Shown: piece after piece, positions 1 through 9,200 of the stretch | Layout of the letters: each line of letters opens with the position of its first letter | Position numbering within the stretch: the stretch's first letter is position 1 | Assembly (NCBI RefSeq): GCF_000337575.1 | Contig: NZ_AOIM01000020.1 | Location: forward strand, 1,962-65,961 | Direction of reading: 5' to 3' | DNA: 64,000 nucleotides | Source: Natrialba hulunbeirensis JCM 10989 | GTDB taxonomy: Archaea > Halobacteriota > Halobacteria > Halobacteriales > Natrialbaceae | Notes under the pieces: generated by a model | What the model saw: the letters and a program-made list of their open reading frames with translations, nothing else | What the model was told of the DNA's origin: nothing | The model's database searches: none | Translations under genes and position numbers: made by a program

Positions 1-662
1 TGGCGGTGAATGCTATGTCTCGTGCACTCACACATGGGTCCACGTTCGGTGACCAACCACGATCGTGAACCGATCGGGCGTCACCGAACTGTCGAAGCTC
101 ACATCAGATCCCATCTGTACGGCGGACCGCAGGGGTGAGATCCTCATCTTCCGTCTACTATATTGTAGTGCCCGACCACTACTTAAGGCCTACGAACTGG
201 ACCGTCACAGACAGGGAGTACCACGCGTGGCAGAATAGAACAGTGTTCAATGAAAGAGCCGGTCAAGAACGCAGTCGTGGTAATACAGTTTGGTGGACGC
301 CACTATGAAACGGGTAGCAATCTCCGTTACAGGGGCAACTTTCTCTCCAAATAGGTGAGGAGGGGTTGGCGATGGTGTACATCTAGTTGATACGCACCCG
401 TGTATAGGTAGACAGATGAAACGACCGTAGTCAGACAGCGTTCAATGTTCAGCGATCTGCGAAAGTCGGCAACTGGCACAGGGTAGGGAAAGATACAATT
501 TAGAACAGAATCGCATCAAGTGAGGAGTCAAACGGCGAATAGCCAGAAAGGACTAGAGGCTACAGAAAATCTGTGTAGATAGCATAGCTAGAGAGAGCCG
601 CCAAGAAAATAACAATCAGTTAGAGGGTGTGTAGCAGCGCGAACGTGAGCTGCAGGTAATCG
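1..662. other. Non-coding region upstream of parA
   Basis: No open frame here has convincing protein character. The stretch is mixed in composition and somewhat AT-richer than the coding parts of the window. It presumably holds the parA promoter and may hold a centromere-like partition site. I see no clear iteron array in it. Confidence 0.5.
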
Positions 663-1496
663 ATGAACGGAGTAACAGTAACGCTACAAAAAGGCGGAGT
701 TGGAAAGACGACAGTCGCAATCAATCTCGCAGAGCGATTCGCAGCAGCAGGAAACGATGTACTTCTAGTTGATGTTGATCCCCAAGGGAGTGCCACCGAT
801 GGCGTTGGCTGTAACGACGCGTATACGACGGACACATATCTGAAACACGTACTTGACGAGGACGATCCAACGACACCAACAGACGTAATCAGAACTGTCT
901 GTGGGCCGAATCAGTTCGATCTCGTTCCGTCGAATAGGAAACTCCAGCGCGTTAGTCACGAACTCTATGAAGCCGACAACGGCGAGGCAGCGTTCTACCG
1001 ACATATCGTTGCTCCACTCGAGTCGACCTACGATTGGGTGGTCTTCGATGCGCCGCCAACGATCGGGCCGGTATCGAACGCTGCGGTGGTTGCGACGCGG
1101 CAGGTGGTGGTTCCGATGCAGTTGTCGAAGCCAAGCGCTGATGCGCTCGTCCGGACAGTAACGAATCAGCTGTTCGCCCTGAATGGACGGCTCTCAGAAT
1201 CTGACCCCGTCGAAATTCTCGCGATTGTGCCAAACCGGGTGAAAGGAGACAATGAGGAGAAACACGTGTTGAACGCACTCGAGGACAGCCAGTTCGAGTC
1301 GTATCTACCATCGTTTGCGAGAACAACTGCATACGAGTCACCGGGGCCCGGGCCAGGAATTCGTGAGCGGGTTGCCTTCCGACGGTCGTATCGAGAGGGA
1401 GTTCCACTTGCAGCCTACGATTCGTCCGCAGATATGCTCAAGCGGTTTGCTGCGCTGGCAGCGATGATCGAGGATGAGGCCCGAGAATCGATTTGA
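663..1496 (+). CDS. parA: ParA family ATPase (replicon partition)
   Basis: This is a ParA/Soj-type ATPase that segregates low-copy replicons by ATP-dependent binding to the nucleoid. The 277-residue protein opens almost directly with the deviant Walker A motif KGGVGKTT (residues 10-17). The A' motif DVDPQGSATDG follows at about 37-47 and the Walker B-type segment VFDAPPTIGP at about 127-136. The length and the position of the motif at the extreme N-terminus fit the family and support the ATG chosen. No ParB-like gene is adjacent, as is often the case in haloarchaeal plasmids, so the DNA-binding partner or centromere is unknown. Its proximity to orc1/cdc6 and the origin repeats (6-9 kb) suggests a joint replication and partition module. 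ParA family membership is certain; the assignment to plasmid partition rests on context. Confidence 0.92.
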   Translation: MNGVTVTLQKGGVGKTTVAINLAERFAAAGNDVLLVDVDPQGSATDGVGCNDAYTTDTYLKHVLDEDDPTTPTDVIRTVCGPNQFDLVPSNRKLQRVSHELYEADNGEAAFYRHIVAPLESTYDWVVFDAPPTIGPVSNAAVVATRQVVVPMQLSKPSADALVRTVTNQLFALNGRLSESDPVEILAIVPNRVKGDNEEKHVLNALEDSQFESYLPSFARTTAYESPGPGPGIRERVAFRRSYREGVPLAAYDSSADMLKRFAALAAMIEDEARESI

Positions 1497-1727
1497 GAGG
1501 GATCGATCAACCAGAGATGCGTATCGAGGGCCAGACTAGTATCGAGGGCCAGCAGCGGTACAGAGTGAGGGAGGGAGATCAGGGGCAGAAAGGAGGCGAG
1601 AAGCACGAAAGCGAGAGGTGTGAAAGGGGATAATATGAGAGTGGGAGACACGAAAGCGAAAATGCTGTGAGTATGAACGAGACAACAGGCGAGAGCACTA
1701 AATACGCTGGTGTCCTGAAATGGGGTA

Positions 1728-1931
1728 ATGGAGAAGGGGAACAACCAACGGAAAGTTGCAGCGATGTGCGATGGTTGTGGAACAGCCTATGCGGCGATTG
1801 AACGGGATGGCGGTACAATACAGCCGATTGGGCATCCGAATGGTTGCTGTGATGGAGCAGGAATGACAGTGTTATCAGACAGAGAAAGTGGCGGAGAAAT
1901 TGTCGGGAAGCCAGATTCAGAAACGCAGTAA
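1728..1931 (+). CDS. Small Cys-containing (zinc-finger-like) protein
   Basis: This is a 67-residue acidic protein with a CDGC pair near residues 14-17 and a CC pair in the sequence NGCCDGAG. That arrangement could bind one zinc ion, as in the many small zinc-finger proteins of haloarchaea. An internal ATG at 1764 would give a shorter form that begins right at the CxxC motif. No homologue is recognised by name. Codon use is plausible for the organism, but the upstream 200 bases are purine-rich and the gene stands alone, so it may be a minor or decaying gene. Confidence 0.45.
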   Translation: MEKGNNQRKVAAMCDGCGTAYAAIERDGGTIQPIGHPNGCCDGAGMTVLSDRESGGEIVGKPDSETQ

Positions 1932-2518
1932 ACAGAGATCAGAACTCGAGCACAGAACCGACATGCAGTAAATCGAGGGCTATAGTAACAGCTGCAACTA
2001 TTTGCATACTGATCGCACGACTGCTGGGCGATCAGATGCGCACTGATTTCCAGTGGCTACCATCGTTCGTTGACCGAAAACGCAAGACTGCAGCTAGTCC
2101 TACATCGTGGGAACACCCACGAGGCCTATAGTCCTACACTGAGAAAGACGAGCAGAGAAGAATATGTGTGCTGTTCGTGTTGAAACACTTCCCGCTGCTA
2201 ACAGAGTATCTGCGGTCAGGATTTGCGGGTGTCTCCATAGGCACGATCACAGCCATGCCACTGCCGCCGTCTACGAACTAGACCAGTCACGTCTCGTTGT
2301 GAGAACGGGCGACCTCCGGCAGCACCCTCAACAGGTGGCCCAATGAGGTGGGTCAGCCCCGTTCAGCGGCTACAGCGTTCTCAGAGAGGTCAGACGTGTA
2401 AAACCCTTCAAAGGTTTCAGAGGACGGAGTCCCCACAGAAATGACAAAAAAGCACGTATCGTGGGATCGGCTCTGTCTGATCCCATCAGCAAACGATCGA
2501 GAGACGACAGCGTTCGAG
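1932..2518. other. Non-coding stretch containing a MITE remnant
   Basis: Apart from the diverged MITE copy at 1980-2074, nothing coding is convincing. The short open frame at 2164-2346 has no recognisable features. The end of this stretch should hold the promoter of the HTH gene that follows. Confidence 0.5.
1980..2074 (+). repeat. MITE-like element, diverged copy A
   Basis: It begins with CTATAGTAACAGCTGCAACTA and ends with CAGTGGCTACCAT, matching the termini of the copies at 12013, 38080 and 44411. The element is about 95 bases long and has no coding capacity. The right terminus has drifted from the CTACTATAG end seen in the best copy. Confidence 0.6.
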
Positions 2519-2911
2519 ATGGATCACGAATCATCGTCGGCCGACGACACTCCCGATGAAGAGCAACCACCTGTCGAAACCGTACTGCGGACCCTCGATG
2601 ATGGCACCTGTCGACAGATACTGACGGCCCTCGACGAACCGAAAGCAGCAACTGCGCTCTGTGAGGAGTGTGACGTACCCAGTTCGACGATGTACCGCAA
2701 GTTAGATCTCCTTCGCGAGGCAGCACTCGTCGAGGAATACACTGAAGTTCGACGTGATGGTCCAAACGCGACCCTGTACGAGCGAAACTTCGCGACGATT
2801 TCCGTCGGAATCGACGATACAGACGAGTTTACCGTGCAGGTGAAACGGCCGGCAGAACAGCCGGAAGATCGCATGGCGACCTTCTGGACGGAAATGAAAC
2901 GAGAATCATGA
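2519..2911 (+). CDS. Winged-helix transcriptional regulator
   Basis: This is a 130-residue predicted DNA-binding protein of the ArsR/winged-helix type. An acidic N-terminal tail of about 20 residues is followed by a wHTH core with LRTLDDGTCRQILTAL (helix 1) and then the recognition helix region VPSSTMYRKLDLLREAALVEE. A beta-wing with the sequence NATLYERNF follows. The ATG at 2519 (MDHESS) is preferred over the in-frame ATG at 2441, because the extra 26 residues look non-haloarchaeal. The stop overlaps the ATG of the next gene (ATGA), so the two are translationally coupled. This pair, a regulator with a small three-helix membrane protein, is common in haloarchaea and is often a membrane-linked signalling couple (inference). 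Confidence 0.85.
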   Translation: MDHESSSADDTPDEEQPPVETVLRTLDDGTCRQILTALDEPKAATALCEECDVPSSTMYRKLDLLREAALVEEYTEVRRDGPNATLYERNFATISVGIDDTDEFTVQVKRPAEQPEDRMATFWTEMKRES

Positions 2912-3186
2912 CGGAGCTACTGACGACACTACTCGCTGTCGTCAAACTCACGGTCCTCATACTGGGAGGAATCGTTGCGCTGCTCGCATATCGAGCCTAC
3001 GTTCGGACCCGAATCGATGGGTTACAGTACTTTTCGATCGGGTTCGTGATTATCACAGTCGGGACGTTCCTGGTCGGGTTCTTGCATCACATCGTCGGAA
3101 TCTCAGTTACAGCGGGAATGCTACTGGAGAGTCTGATTATCTGCAGTGGGTTTCTGGTGATGATCTACGCGTTGTACGGATACTGA
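2908..3186 (+). CDS. Small three-TM membrane protein coupled to the upstream regulator
   Basis: This is a 92-residue hydrophobic protein with three predicted transmembrane helices: about residues 5-27 (LLTTLLAVVKLTVLILGG), 43-62 (FSIGFVIITVGTFLVG) and 70-90 (AGMLLESLIICSGFLVMIYA). It has a basic cytoplasmic loop YRAYVRTR. It resembles the haloarchaeal DUF7521-type proteins that follow a wHTH gene. The start codon overlaps the upstream stop by four bases, which strongly implies that the two proteins work together. A plausible role is membrane sequestration or sensing for the regulator. No enzyme motif is visible. Confidence 0.8.
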   Translation: MTELLTTLLAVVKLTVLILGGIVALLAYRAYVRTRIDGLQYFSIGFVIITVGTFLVGFLHHIVGISVTAGMLLESLIICSGFLVMIYALYGY

Positions 3187-3236
3187 ACGTACTACCATAC
3201 AGAACGTGCTACCATACAGAACGTGCTACCGTAGTT
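3186..3236 (+). repeat. 17-bp tandem repeat, three units
   Basis: Three consecutive units read AACGTACTACCATACAG, AACGTGCTACCATACAG and AACGTGCTACCGTAGTT. They lie directly after the stop codon of the membrane protein gene. They may be part of a transcript end or a regulatory array ahead of the exporter gene. Confidence 0.8.
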
Positions 3237-3282
3237 TGGAACACGTGCAACCAGAACACTCTGCTGCAGTTACCACCTCCTT

Positions 3283-3358
3283 CACAGAACCGGTTCTGTG
3301 GGCGAACCGGTTGTCCCACCACGTGGGACCCCACAGCGACTCCTTATTCACATAATAC
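3283..3358 (+). promoter_or_regulatory. Two operator-like palindromes and TATA box ahead of the RND exporter
   Basis: A perfect 18-base palindrome, CACAGAACCGGTTCTGTG, occupies 3283-3300. Half of it (GAACCGGTT) is repeated 16 bases downstream at 3304-3312. A second inverted repeat, GTCCCAC-N3-GTGGGAC, occupies 3313-3329. An AT-rich TATA-like segment follows at about 3343-3358, roughly 25 bases upstream of the ATG at 3372. The layout suggests a repressor controlling the exporter. Confidence 0.6.
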
Positions 3359-3371
3359 CGAGAGATGATCG

Positions 3372-6077
3372 ATGAGCGAAACGCTCTCGGATCGATATGC
3401 GGATGCAGTTATTTCGTATCGGCGATTACTCATCGTCTTCGTACTCCTGCTGACCGCCATCGTAGCAGCCGGCATCGTACTGGGTACTGACCCTGTCGAT
3501 GACGATGGTGACCAGTTTGATATTGAGTCACCGGAGACAGCAGCACTCGAGGAGATCGAGGAAACCTATGCAGCTGACACACAGCCGGTCACCCAGGTCG
3601 TCGTTCGAGACGATGGTGGTGACGTCCTCACCCGCGAGTCGTTACTCGAGGGACTCCGATTTCAACAAGAGATCCGAGAGATAGAGTCGATTAATCAGAC
3701 CCTCGACGAAAACGGCGCAGTCGGCCTCGAAAACGCCGTCGCGACGGTCGCCGTCTTCGAAGATCGCGCAGCCGATGCAAACGGCGCCCACGATACCAGC
3801 GAGCCGACACTCGAGGAGCAACGCCAGGCACTCGAGTCCCGGTCTGCTGAAGAAGTCGAAGCGTTGCTGGAGAGCGTGTTGGAGCCGGACCAGGAGTTGC
3901 GGGGCGGCGACGATCCGTACGCGTTCCTTCCGACCTCGTACGAACCCGGTTCTGTCGAGTCTGAATCCCGACTCGTGTTGTTGTTCCACGAGGAGGACGA
4001 TGAGACAGGTGACGGACCGAGCGGGACAGGTGACGGGACGAGTGACGACGAAACGGCAACCGCTGTCGCCGACGCACAGCTAGCGATCGAATCGGTGTTC
4101 GAGGATCGCTTCGACGATGGCTTCGTCTTCGGTGAGGGGATCACCGACGCCGCGAGTGCGAGCGCGGTCGGCGATAGTTTCGTGATCATCACGCCCGTTG
4201 CGTTCGTGTTGGTGTTGTTCGTCCTCGCAGTCACGTATCGTGATCTCGTCGATGTGCTCATCGGATTCCTCGGAATCGGAGTCGTGATGGCCTGGATCGG
4301 TGGGGTTCAGGGCTGGCTCGCGATACCCGGCGATTCGATGCTTATTGCCGTGCCGTTCTTGCTGATCGGGTTGTCCATCGACTACTCGTTACACGTCGTG
4401 ATGCGGTACCGGGAAGCGAGAGGTGGTGGGGCTGCACAGAGTACGGCTGCGACGGGGAACGTTGCAACGACCACAGCCGCTGACGGCATGCGCCGCGGAT
4501 TCGGCGGCGTCGTCCTCGCCCTCGCTGCCGCGACGGTCTCGACCGGCGTTGGGTTCTTTTCGAACGTCGTCAGTCCATTGCCCGCCATCCAGAACTTCGC
4601 AGTGTTGAGCGCGAGCGGCATTCTCGCGACGTTCATCGCCTTCGGTGCGTTCGTGCCCGCAGTGAAAACCGAGATCGACGAGCAACTCGAGAGGCGGTTC
4701 GACTGGACGCGTGCGAAGCAACCGTTCGGGATGGACGCCGGCATCGTTCACGGTGCACTCGAGCGCATCGTCTCACTCGTTCGAACGGCCCCGGTCGGCG
4801 TGATTGTCGTTGCGTTCTTGCTCGCGAGTGCGGGAGCGTACGGCGCGACGGGGTTGGATACGGAGTTCAACCAGGCCGACTTTCTCCCGGAAGACGCACC
4901 AGAGTGGGCGAAAGCGCTTCCCGGACCGCTTGCTCCGGACACCTACACGGTGAGCGACGATCTATCGTACCTCGGGGAACACTTCGCAGACCACGGCCCG
5001 GACTCACAGTCACAGATACTGATACAGGGTGATGTGACCGACCCAGAAACACTGACCGCGATACAGAACACCACTGCGACCGTTGGCGGTGTGAGTGCGA
5101 GTGAAGCTGAAGGTGGGGTTGGGGGTGAGCGTGGTGAAAACAGCCTACACGCGACCACGACAATCGACATTCGTGCCGACGGGACGGCGGCGATCGATGG
5201 ACCACAGGCGCTCATCGAGTCGCTCAGCGCGGAGAACGAGACGGTTGCAACCGAACTCGAACAGCGAGACACGACCGGAAACGGACTCCCCGATGAGGAC
5301 GTCGCTGGTTTCTACGACATACTGTTCGATGCAGACGAAGAAGCGGCCGAATCGGTACTCTACCGGACAGATGACGGTGAATACGAGTCAGCACGACTGG
5401 TCCTCTCCGTTCGCGGCGATGCCGCATCACAGAGCGTCGCATCGGATACGAAGGCTGTCGCAGAGGCGATCTCGAGTTCGGTTCCCGTAACGGCAACTGC
5501 AACCGGCGGCATTGTGACGACTGCCGTTGTTCAGGATGCGCTCCTCGAGACGCTCGTTCAGGCGTTCACGATCACCGTCGTCGTAATCCTCGTCTTCCTG
5601 ACGCTCCTCTACTGTGTTCGCTACCGAGCACCATCGCTTGGCGTACTCACACTTGCACCGGTTGTCGCGGCACTGGCATGGCTCCTCGGTGCGATGGCAC
5701 TTCTCGACGTCCCGTTCAACACCGAGACGGTCGTGATGACGAGCCTCGCGATCGGTCTCGGTGTCGACTACAGCATTCACGTCAGCGAACGATTCGTCGA
5801 CGAGCACGCGAACGGGACACCGCTATCCGAAGCAGTGACGGCGACGATCACCGGGACAGGCGGTGCCCTCCTGGGAAGTGCAGCGACGACAGCGGCCGGA
5901 TTCGGCGTTCTCGCACTTTCACTCGCACCGCCGCTTCGCCGGTTCGGACTCGTCACTGGCCTCAGCATCATCTTCGCGCTGATCGCGTGTCTGACGGTCT
6001 TGCCGTGTTTGCTCGTGCTTCGAGCGCGACTCCTCGAGACACTCGAACGCAGAGAACGTGAGGAGCAACAACTGTGA
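3372..6077 (+). CDS. MMPL/RND superfamily transporter
   Basis: This is a 901-residue RND-type integral membrane protein. Each half has one N-terminal helix, a large extracytoplasmic loop and a five-helix bundle. The first helix is near residues 20-40. The first bundle contains the signature LLIGLSIDYSLHVVMRYRE (about 329-347) and the second contains SLAIGLGVDYSIHVSERF (about 792-809). These are the GxxxDY motifs of the proton-coupled MMPL/SecDF-like family. The loops are highly acidic, as expected outside a haloarchaeal cell. The substrate is unknown; related haloarchaeal proteins are annotated as hydrophobe or lipid exporters. A palindromic operator region precedes it. It is transcribed toward the origin region but is unlikely to take part in replication. 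Confidence 0.92.
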   Translation: MSETLSDRYADAVISYRRLLIVFVLLLTAIVAAGIVLGTDPVDDDGDQFDIESPETAALEEIEETYAADTQPVTQVVVRDDGGDVLTRESLLEGLRFQQEIREIESINQTLDENGAVGLENAVATVAVFEDRAADANGAHDTSEPTLEEQRQALESRSAEEVEALLESVLEPDQELRGGDDPYAFLPTSYEPGSVESESRLVLLFHEEDDETGDGPSGTGDGTSDDETATAVADAQLAIESVFEDRFDDGFVFGEGITDAASASAVGDSFVIITPVAFVLVLFVLAVTYRDLVDVLIGFLGIGVVMAWIGGVQGWLAIPGDSMLIAVPFLLIGLSIDYSLHVVMRYREARGGGAAQSTAATGNVATTTAADGMRRGFGGVVLALAAATVSTGVGFFSNVVSPLPAIQNFAVLSASGILATFIAFGAFVPAVKTEIDEQLERRFDWTRAKQPFGMDAGIVHGALERIVSLVRTAPVGVIVVAFLLASAGAYGATGLDTEFNQADFLPEDAPEWAKALPGPLAPDTYTVSDDLSYLGEHFADHGPDSQSQILIQGDVTDPETLTAIQNTTATVGGVSASEAEGGVGGERGENSLHATTTIDIRADGTAAIDGPQALIESLSAENETVATELEQRDTTGNGLPDEDVAGFYDILFDADEEAAESVLYRTDDGEYESARLVLSVRGDAASQSVASDTKAVAEAISSSVPVTATATGGIVTTAVVQDALLETLVQAFTITVVVILVFLTLLYCVRYRAPSLGVLTLAPVVAALAWLLGAMALLDVPFNTETVVMTSLAIGLGVDYSIHVSERFVDEHANGTPLSEAVTATITGTGGALLGSAATTAAGFGVLALSLAPPLRRFGLVTGLSIIFALIACLTVLPCLLVLRARLLETLERREREEQQL

Positions 6078-6271
6078 AAAGTGAGAGTCTGAACGTGAGA
6101 GTGACCAAAACGGCATTCACAGGTGAAAAGTGGGTGTACTCGAGTTCCAGTCTCAAAGTGGGGAAACGACTGGAACCGATGACAGCGACCGGAACACGAA
6201 CACACCGGGTTTCCGGTGAATACCGGGCCCTAAGAAGGGTCACTCCGTTCATTCACCAGTTCGGTAACACT

Positions 6272-6519
6272 CGCTTTTGGGTTGAACATCGATGTCGCTT
6301 TTGAGTTGTACATCTATGATCGGTACGTTGGGTGAAACCTCGTTAATCGGTACGTCAAGTGAAGCCTCGTTAGTTCCGGCTGCGAGACTGTAGAGTGCCG
6401 GGTGCGATACTGCAGATAGTCCGACACATCATTGAAGTGACTCGTCTCACCTGGGAGATGCATCATAATTAGGTTCTGCAGACGTTGCTACCCTAATTCT
6501 GCAGACGGTACTACCCTAA
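6272..6519 (+). repeat. Iteron-like tandem duplications within the origin
   Basis: Three different short sequences are each tandemly doubled: 24 bases at 6272-6295 and 6296-6319 (CGCTTTTGGGTTGAACATCG and its variant), 27 bases at 6320-6346 and 6347-6373 (TCGGTACG...CTCGTTA), and 23 bases at 6474-6496 and 6497-6519 (TTCTGCAGACG...CCCTAA). They lie between the first two ORB-like elements. A further 24-base pair (CTCGGCTGTGACT...) lies at 7071-7119. Confidence 0.8.
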
Positions 6520-6783
6520 AGACAGGCACACCGGGTTTCCGGTGAAAGAACCAGCGAGTTTCCGTTGGGGTGTTGAGATAACCGAATGTTGAGATACCCG
6601 AAGATAGAGGAGAAGAAGGAAAGACTGGCGATGGTGGGAAGGAGGAGTGGTGCTACAGAAACGGAGATAAAAGAAAGGGGTGGTGATAGGACAGACACAC
6701 CAGACACACACACCGGATTTCCGGTGAAATGGACTGAGGTTCTCCGATTCTCTCTTGTATTTTCCTGTTTCTCTCAAAAGTTG

Positions 6784-6816
6784 ATGGTGAAGAATAGATA
6801 GATATATACCATAGAC
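6784..6816 (+). other. AT-rich tract, possible DNA-unwinding element
   Basis: This local AT-rich stretch contains GATAGATATATACCATAG. It lies between the left and inverted ORB-like copies, where origin melting would be expected. It could also act as a TATA box. The assignment is positional inference only. Confidence 0.35.
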
Positions 6817-7550
6817 AGGAGTAAAGTCCATTGATTCGGTCGCAAACACATATTGCGACATTGTCGCATAAAGCAGTCTTGTTCCAACGGAACTGCTCCA
6901 CATCAGTTCCCCGTCCACTTCTGCACTCTATAAACTTGGGATCTCCTCTACGATTTTCTGAAGTAACACAAATCTCGGTTGACCGCTCTTCAAATTCTGT
7001 TCCTGCTTATCATTGCCACTCTCCTGCTATTTTGAACCCTGCTCTTCAACTTCGCACCCTGTGTTACACTCTCGGCTGTGACTAATGCTGCACTCCTCGG
7101 CTGTGACTGATGCTGCACTCTCGCCTGTTACCAACTTACCTTCTCCCACCTAACCTTCTACTACTCCCGCTTCCACTACCTCCGCTTCCACTGCACCCAC
7201 CACACCATTTCACCCCATTTCACCGGAAACCCGGTGTGTGTGTGCCAACCCAAATTCAGCCATCATCCTTCGCCTCGTTCCTGCATACTAGATCTCACTC
7301 TCGTTTGTGTGTGCTCACGAGTAGTTACTCGAGTACCGTCACTCTGCGAGTATCGTCTCTTTGGATCCACCGAACTCGGTGCTTACGTGAGCTGTGCCAC
7401 CGGGTCCTACAGGTGAGGTGCCTACTCGTTCTACGGCAGCTCTGCTATCAGGTGCACCGGCGTGATTTCCAGACGTATTGGCGTGATTCCCGGTGCCATC
7501 GGTGACGAAACGTTCAAGATGATTCACCGGAAACACGGTGTCCAAGGTAT

Positions 7551-8777
7551 ATGTCTGAGTCCGACGACCTCTTCATTCGGGAGGATCCGATCTTCGTCAA
7601 CAAGGAACTCCTCGAGATCAGTCACCTTCCCGATGAGGGGCGGATCGTCGGCCGGGACGAAGAGATCGGGCAGCTCGCGAACGCGGTCAACCCTGCGATT
7701 TTCGGACAGAGTCCCAGTAACGTGCTCATCTACGGCAAGACTGGTACCGGAAAGTCGTTGTGCGCCAAATACGTCTCCCGACGTCTCGTCGATACGGCCG
7801 AAGAGGAAGGTGTCAGCGCGGTCTTTGCCTACGTCGACTGTGCACAGGACACGACCGAAACGCAGGCCGTCCAGACGATCGCGAGTTCGGTCAACACCGA
7901 TGCAACTGAGATCTACATTCCAGATAAGGGGATCAGCACGGCAACCTACTACAAACGCCTCTGGCGTATTCTCAACAAGGAGTACGACGTCGCACTCATC
8001 ATCCTCGACGAGATCGACAAACTCGAGGACGACGCGATTTTGATGCAACTCTCTCGCGCCGGCGAGGCAGGGAAGGTAACTGACTGCAAGATCGGTGTTA
8101 TCGGCATCAGTAACAAGATCAAGTACAAGGATCGAATGGACGAGCGTGTTAAATCGAGCCTCTGTGAACGCGAGTTCGTCTTCCCGCCGTACAACGCGAG
8201 CCAGTTGAACAACATCATGGCGGCGCGTAATGATGCGTTTCGCGACGGTGTCCTCCAGGACGCGGTGATCCCGCGAGCGGCCGCACTCGCAGCGCGTGAG
8301 CACGGTGACGCACGAAAAGCAATCGACATTCTGCGCTACGCCGGCGAAATTGCACAGGCCGAGGGGGCGGCTACTGTTCGCGAGGAGTTCGTCGTTCAGG
8401 CTCGTGAACGCGCGGAAGTCGATCGGTTCCGTGAACTCATCCGTGGTTCGACGCCCCACTCCCGATACGTACTCCAGGCGTTGACGGTCCTCTCGCTCGA
8501 ACACCGTCCCGACGGAGCGTACAGCGATTCCGCTGGCGAGAACGATGGCTTTCGAACGACACGGATCTACGACGTCTACGAACAGATCTGTCGCCAGGAA
8601 GGTGCCGACACACTGTCGCTTCGTCGCGTTCGTGACTTGCTCAAAGAACACGCGTTTCTGGATATCCTCGAGCAGTCGCGCCACAGCGGCGGGAGCGCGG
8701 AAGGAAGTTATACCGAGCACACGCTTCTTGAGGACCCGGAAGTTGTTCGAGACGTTTTAGCCGACACTGTCGAGTAG
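7551..8777 (+). CDS. orc1/cdc6: Orc1/Cdc6 family replication initiator
   Basis: This is a 408-residue AAA+ initiator that binds origin repeats and loads the MCM helicase. The Walker A motif GKTGTGKS is at residues 62-69, Walker B LIILDEID at 149-156 (D153, E154), sensor 1 GISN at 185-188, and the sensor 2 region at HGDARKAIDILRYAGE. A C-terminal winged-helix region (about 300-408) would contact the ORB-like repeats. The ATG lies ten bases after an ORB-like element, so binding there would probably repress its own transcription. Five such elements lie on each side. Length and motif order match functional archaeal Orc1/Cdc6 proteins. The common chromosomal oriC1 neighbours are absent, which favours a plasmid or secondary origin. 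Confidence 0.96.
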   Translation: MSESDDLFIREDPIFVNKELLEISHLPDEGRIVGRDEEIGQLANAVNPAIFGQSPSNVLIYGKTGTGKSLCAKYVSRRLVDTAEEEGVSAVFAYVDCAQDTTETQAVQTIASSVNTDATEIYIPDKGISTATYYKRLWRILNKEYDVALIILDEIDKLEDDAILMQLSRAGEAGKVTDCKIGVIGISNKIKYKDRMDERVKSSLCEREFVFPPYNASQLNNIMAARNDAFRDGVLQDAVIPRAAALAAREHGDARKAIDILRYAGEIAQAEGAATVREEFVVQARERAEVDRFRELIRGSTPHSRYVLQALTVLSLEHRPDGAYSDSAGENDGFRTTRIYDVYEQICRQEGADTLSLRRVRDLLKEHAFLDILEQSRHSGGSAEGSYTEHTLLEDPEVVRDVLADTVE

Positions 8778-8851
8778 CACTCGCTCAGCAGTTGTGTTCC
8801 GCGAACACCTACCCCACTCCAACTATCGGCAGCCGACTGCAAGTCGGGTTA

Positions 8852-9194
8852 TTCCACCGGAAACCTGGTGTCTTCCTATCGCCACTTTGACCGTGTGCCA
8901 TCTCGTGTCCGTTCACCGGAAATGTGGTGTGGGTAGTCGTACGCCGAATCCGTTTTACCGGAAACCCGGTGTCCTGTCGCTCTGTATTCCCCTCGCAGCC
9001 GAGAATATCGCTTTTCCCTCGTGAACACACCCGGTTTCCGGTGAAAACGGATGGTAATTGCTCTCTCTGGTTGTTTTTCGTGGGCTATTAGATTCGAGAT
9101 CGGTGCTTCGAACTGACTTGTTTTGAGTGAGGGACTCGAGTCCCTGTGGTCGCTGTGGCGGCTCCGATGACTGTTTCACCGGAAACCTAGTGTG
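8852..9194. repeat. Right cluster of ORB-like palindromes
   Basis: Five more copies of the origin element follow the initiator gene, at 8852-8871, 8912-8931, 8953-8972, 9026-9045 and 9175-9194. All but the copy at 9026 read TTCACCGG-type on the plus strand; 9026 is inverted (CACACCCGGTTTCCGGTGAA). Two copies are degenerate in the second half (AATGTGGTGT and ACCTAGTGTG). No gene is visible between 8778 and 9474. Confidence 0.85.
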
Positions 9195-9200
9195 GTCCGT

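Larger units (their letters stand above)
6202..7541. repeat. Replication-origin region, left cluster of ORB-like palindromes
   Basis: Five copies of a 19-20 base element with core ACCGGGTTTCCGGT lie upstream of orc1/cdc6. Copies at 6202-6220, 6527-6546 and 6709-6728 read CACACCGG...CCGGTGAA on the plus strand. Copies at 7219-7238 and 7523-7541 are in the opposite orientation (TTCACCGG...CCGGTGTG). The last ends ten bases before the initiator start codon. Haloarchaeal origins carry inverted ORB elements containing TTCACCGGAAAC next to orc1/cdc6, so this is very probably the origin. Each unit is itself a near-palindrome, CACCGG-N4-CCGGTG. About 800 bases between the RND gene and the initiator contain no convincing gene. 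Confidence 0.85.

Noticed and set aside
2164-2346. Open frame of 60 codons rich in His, Arg and Val
   Set aside because: Basic and low-complexity composition unlike haloarchaeal proteins, no motif and no clear promoter.
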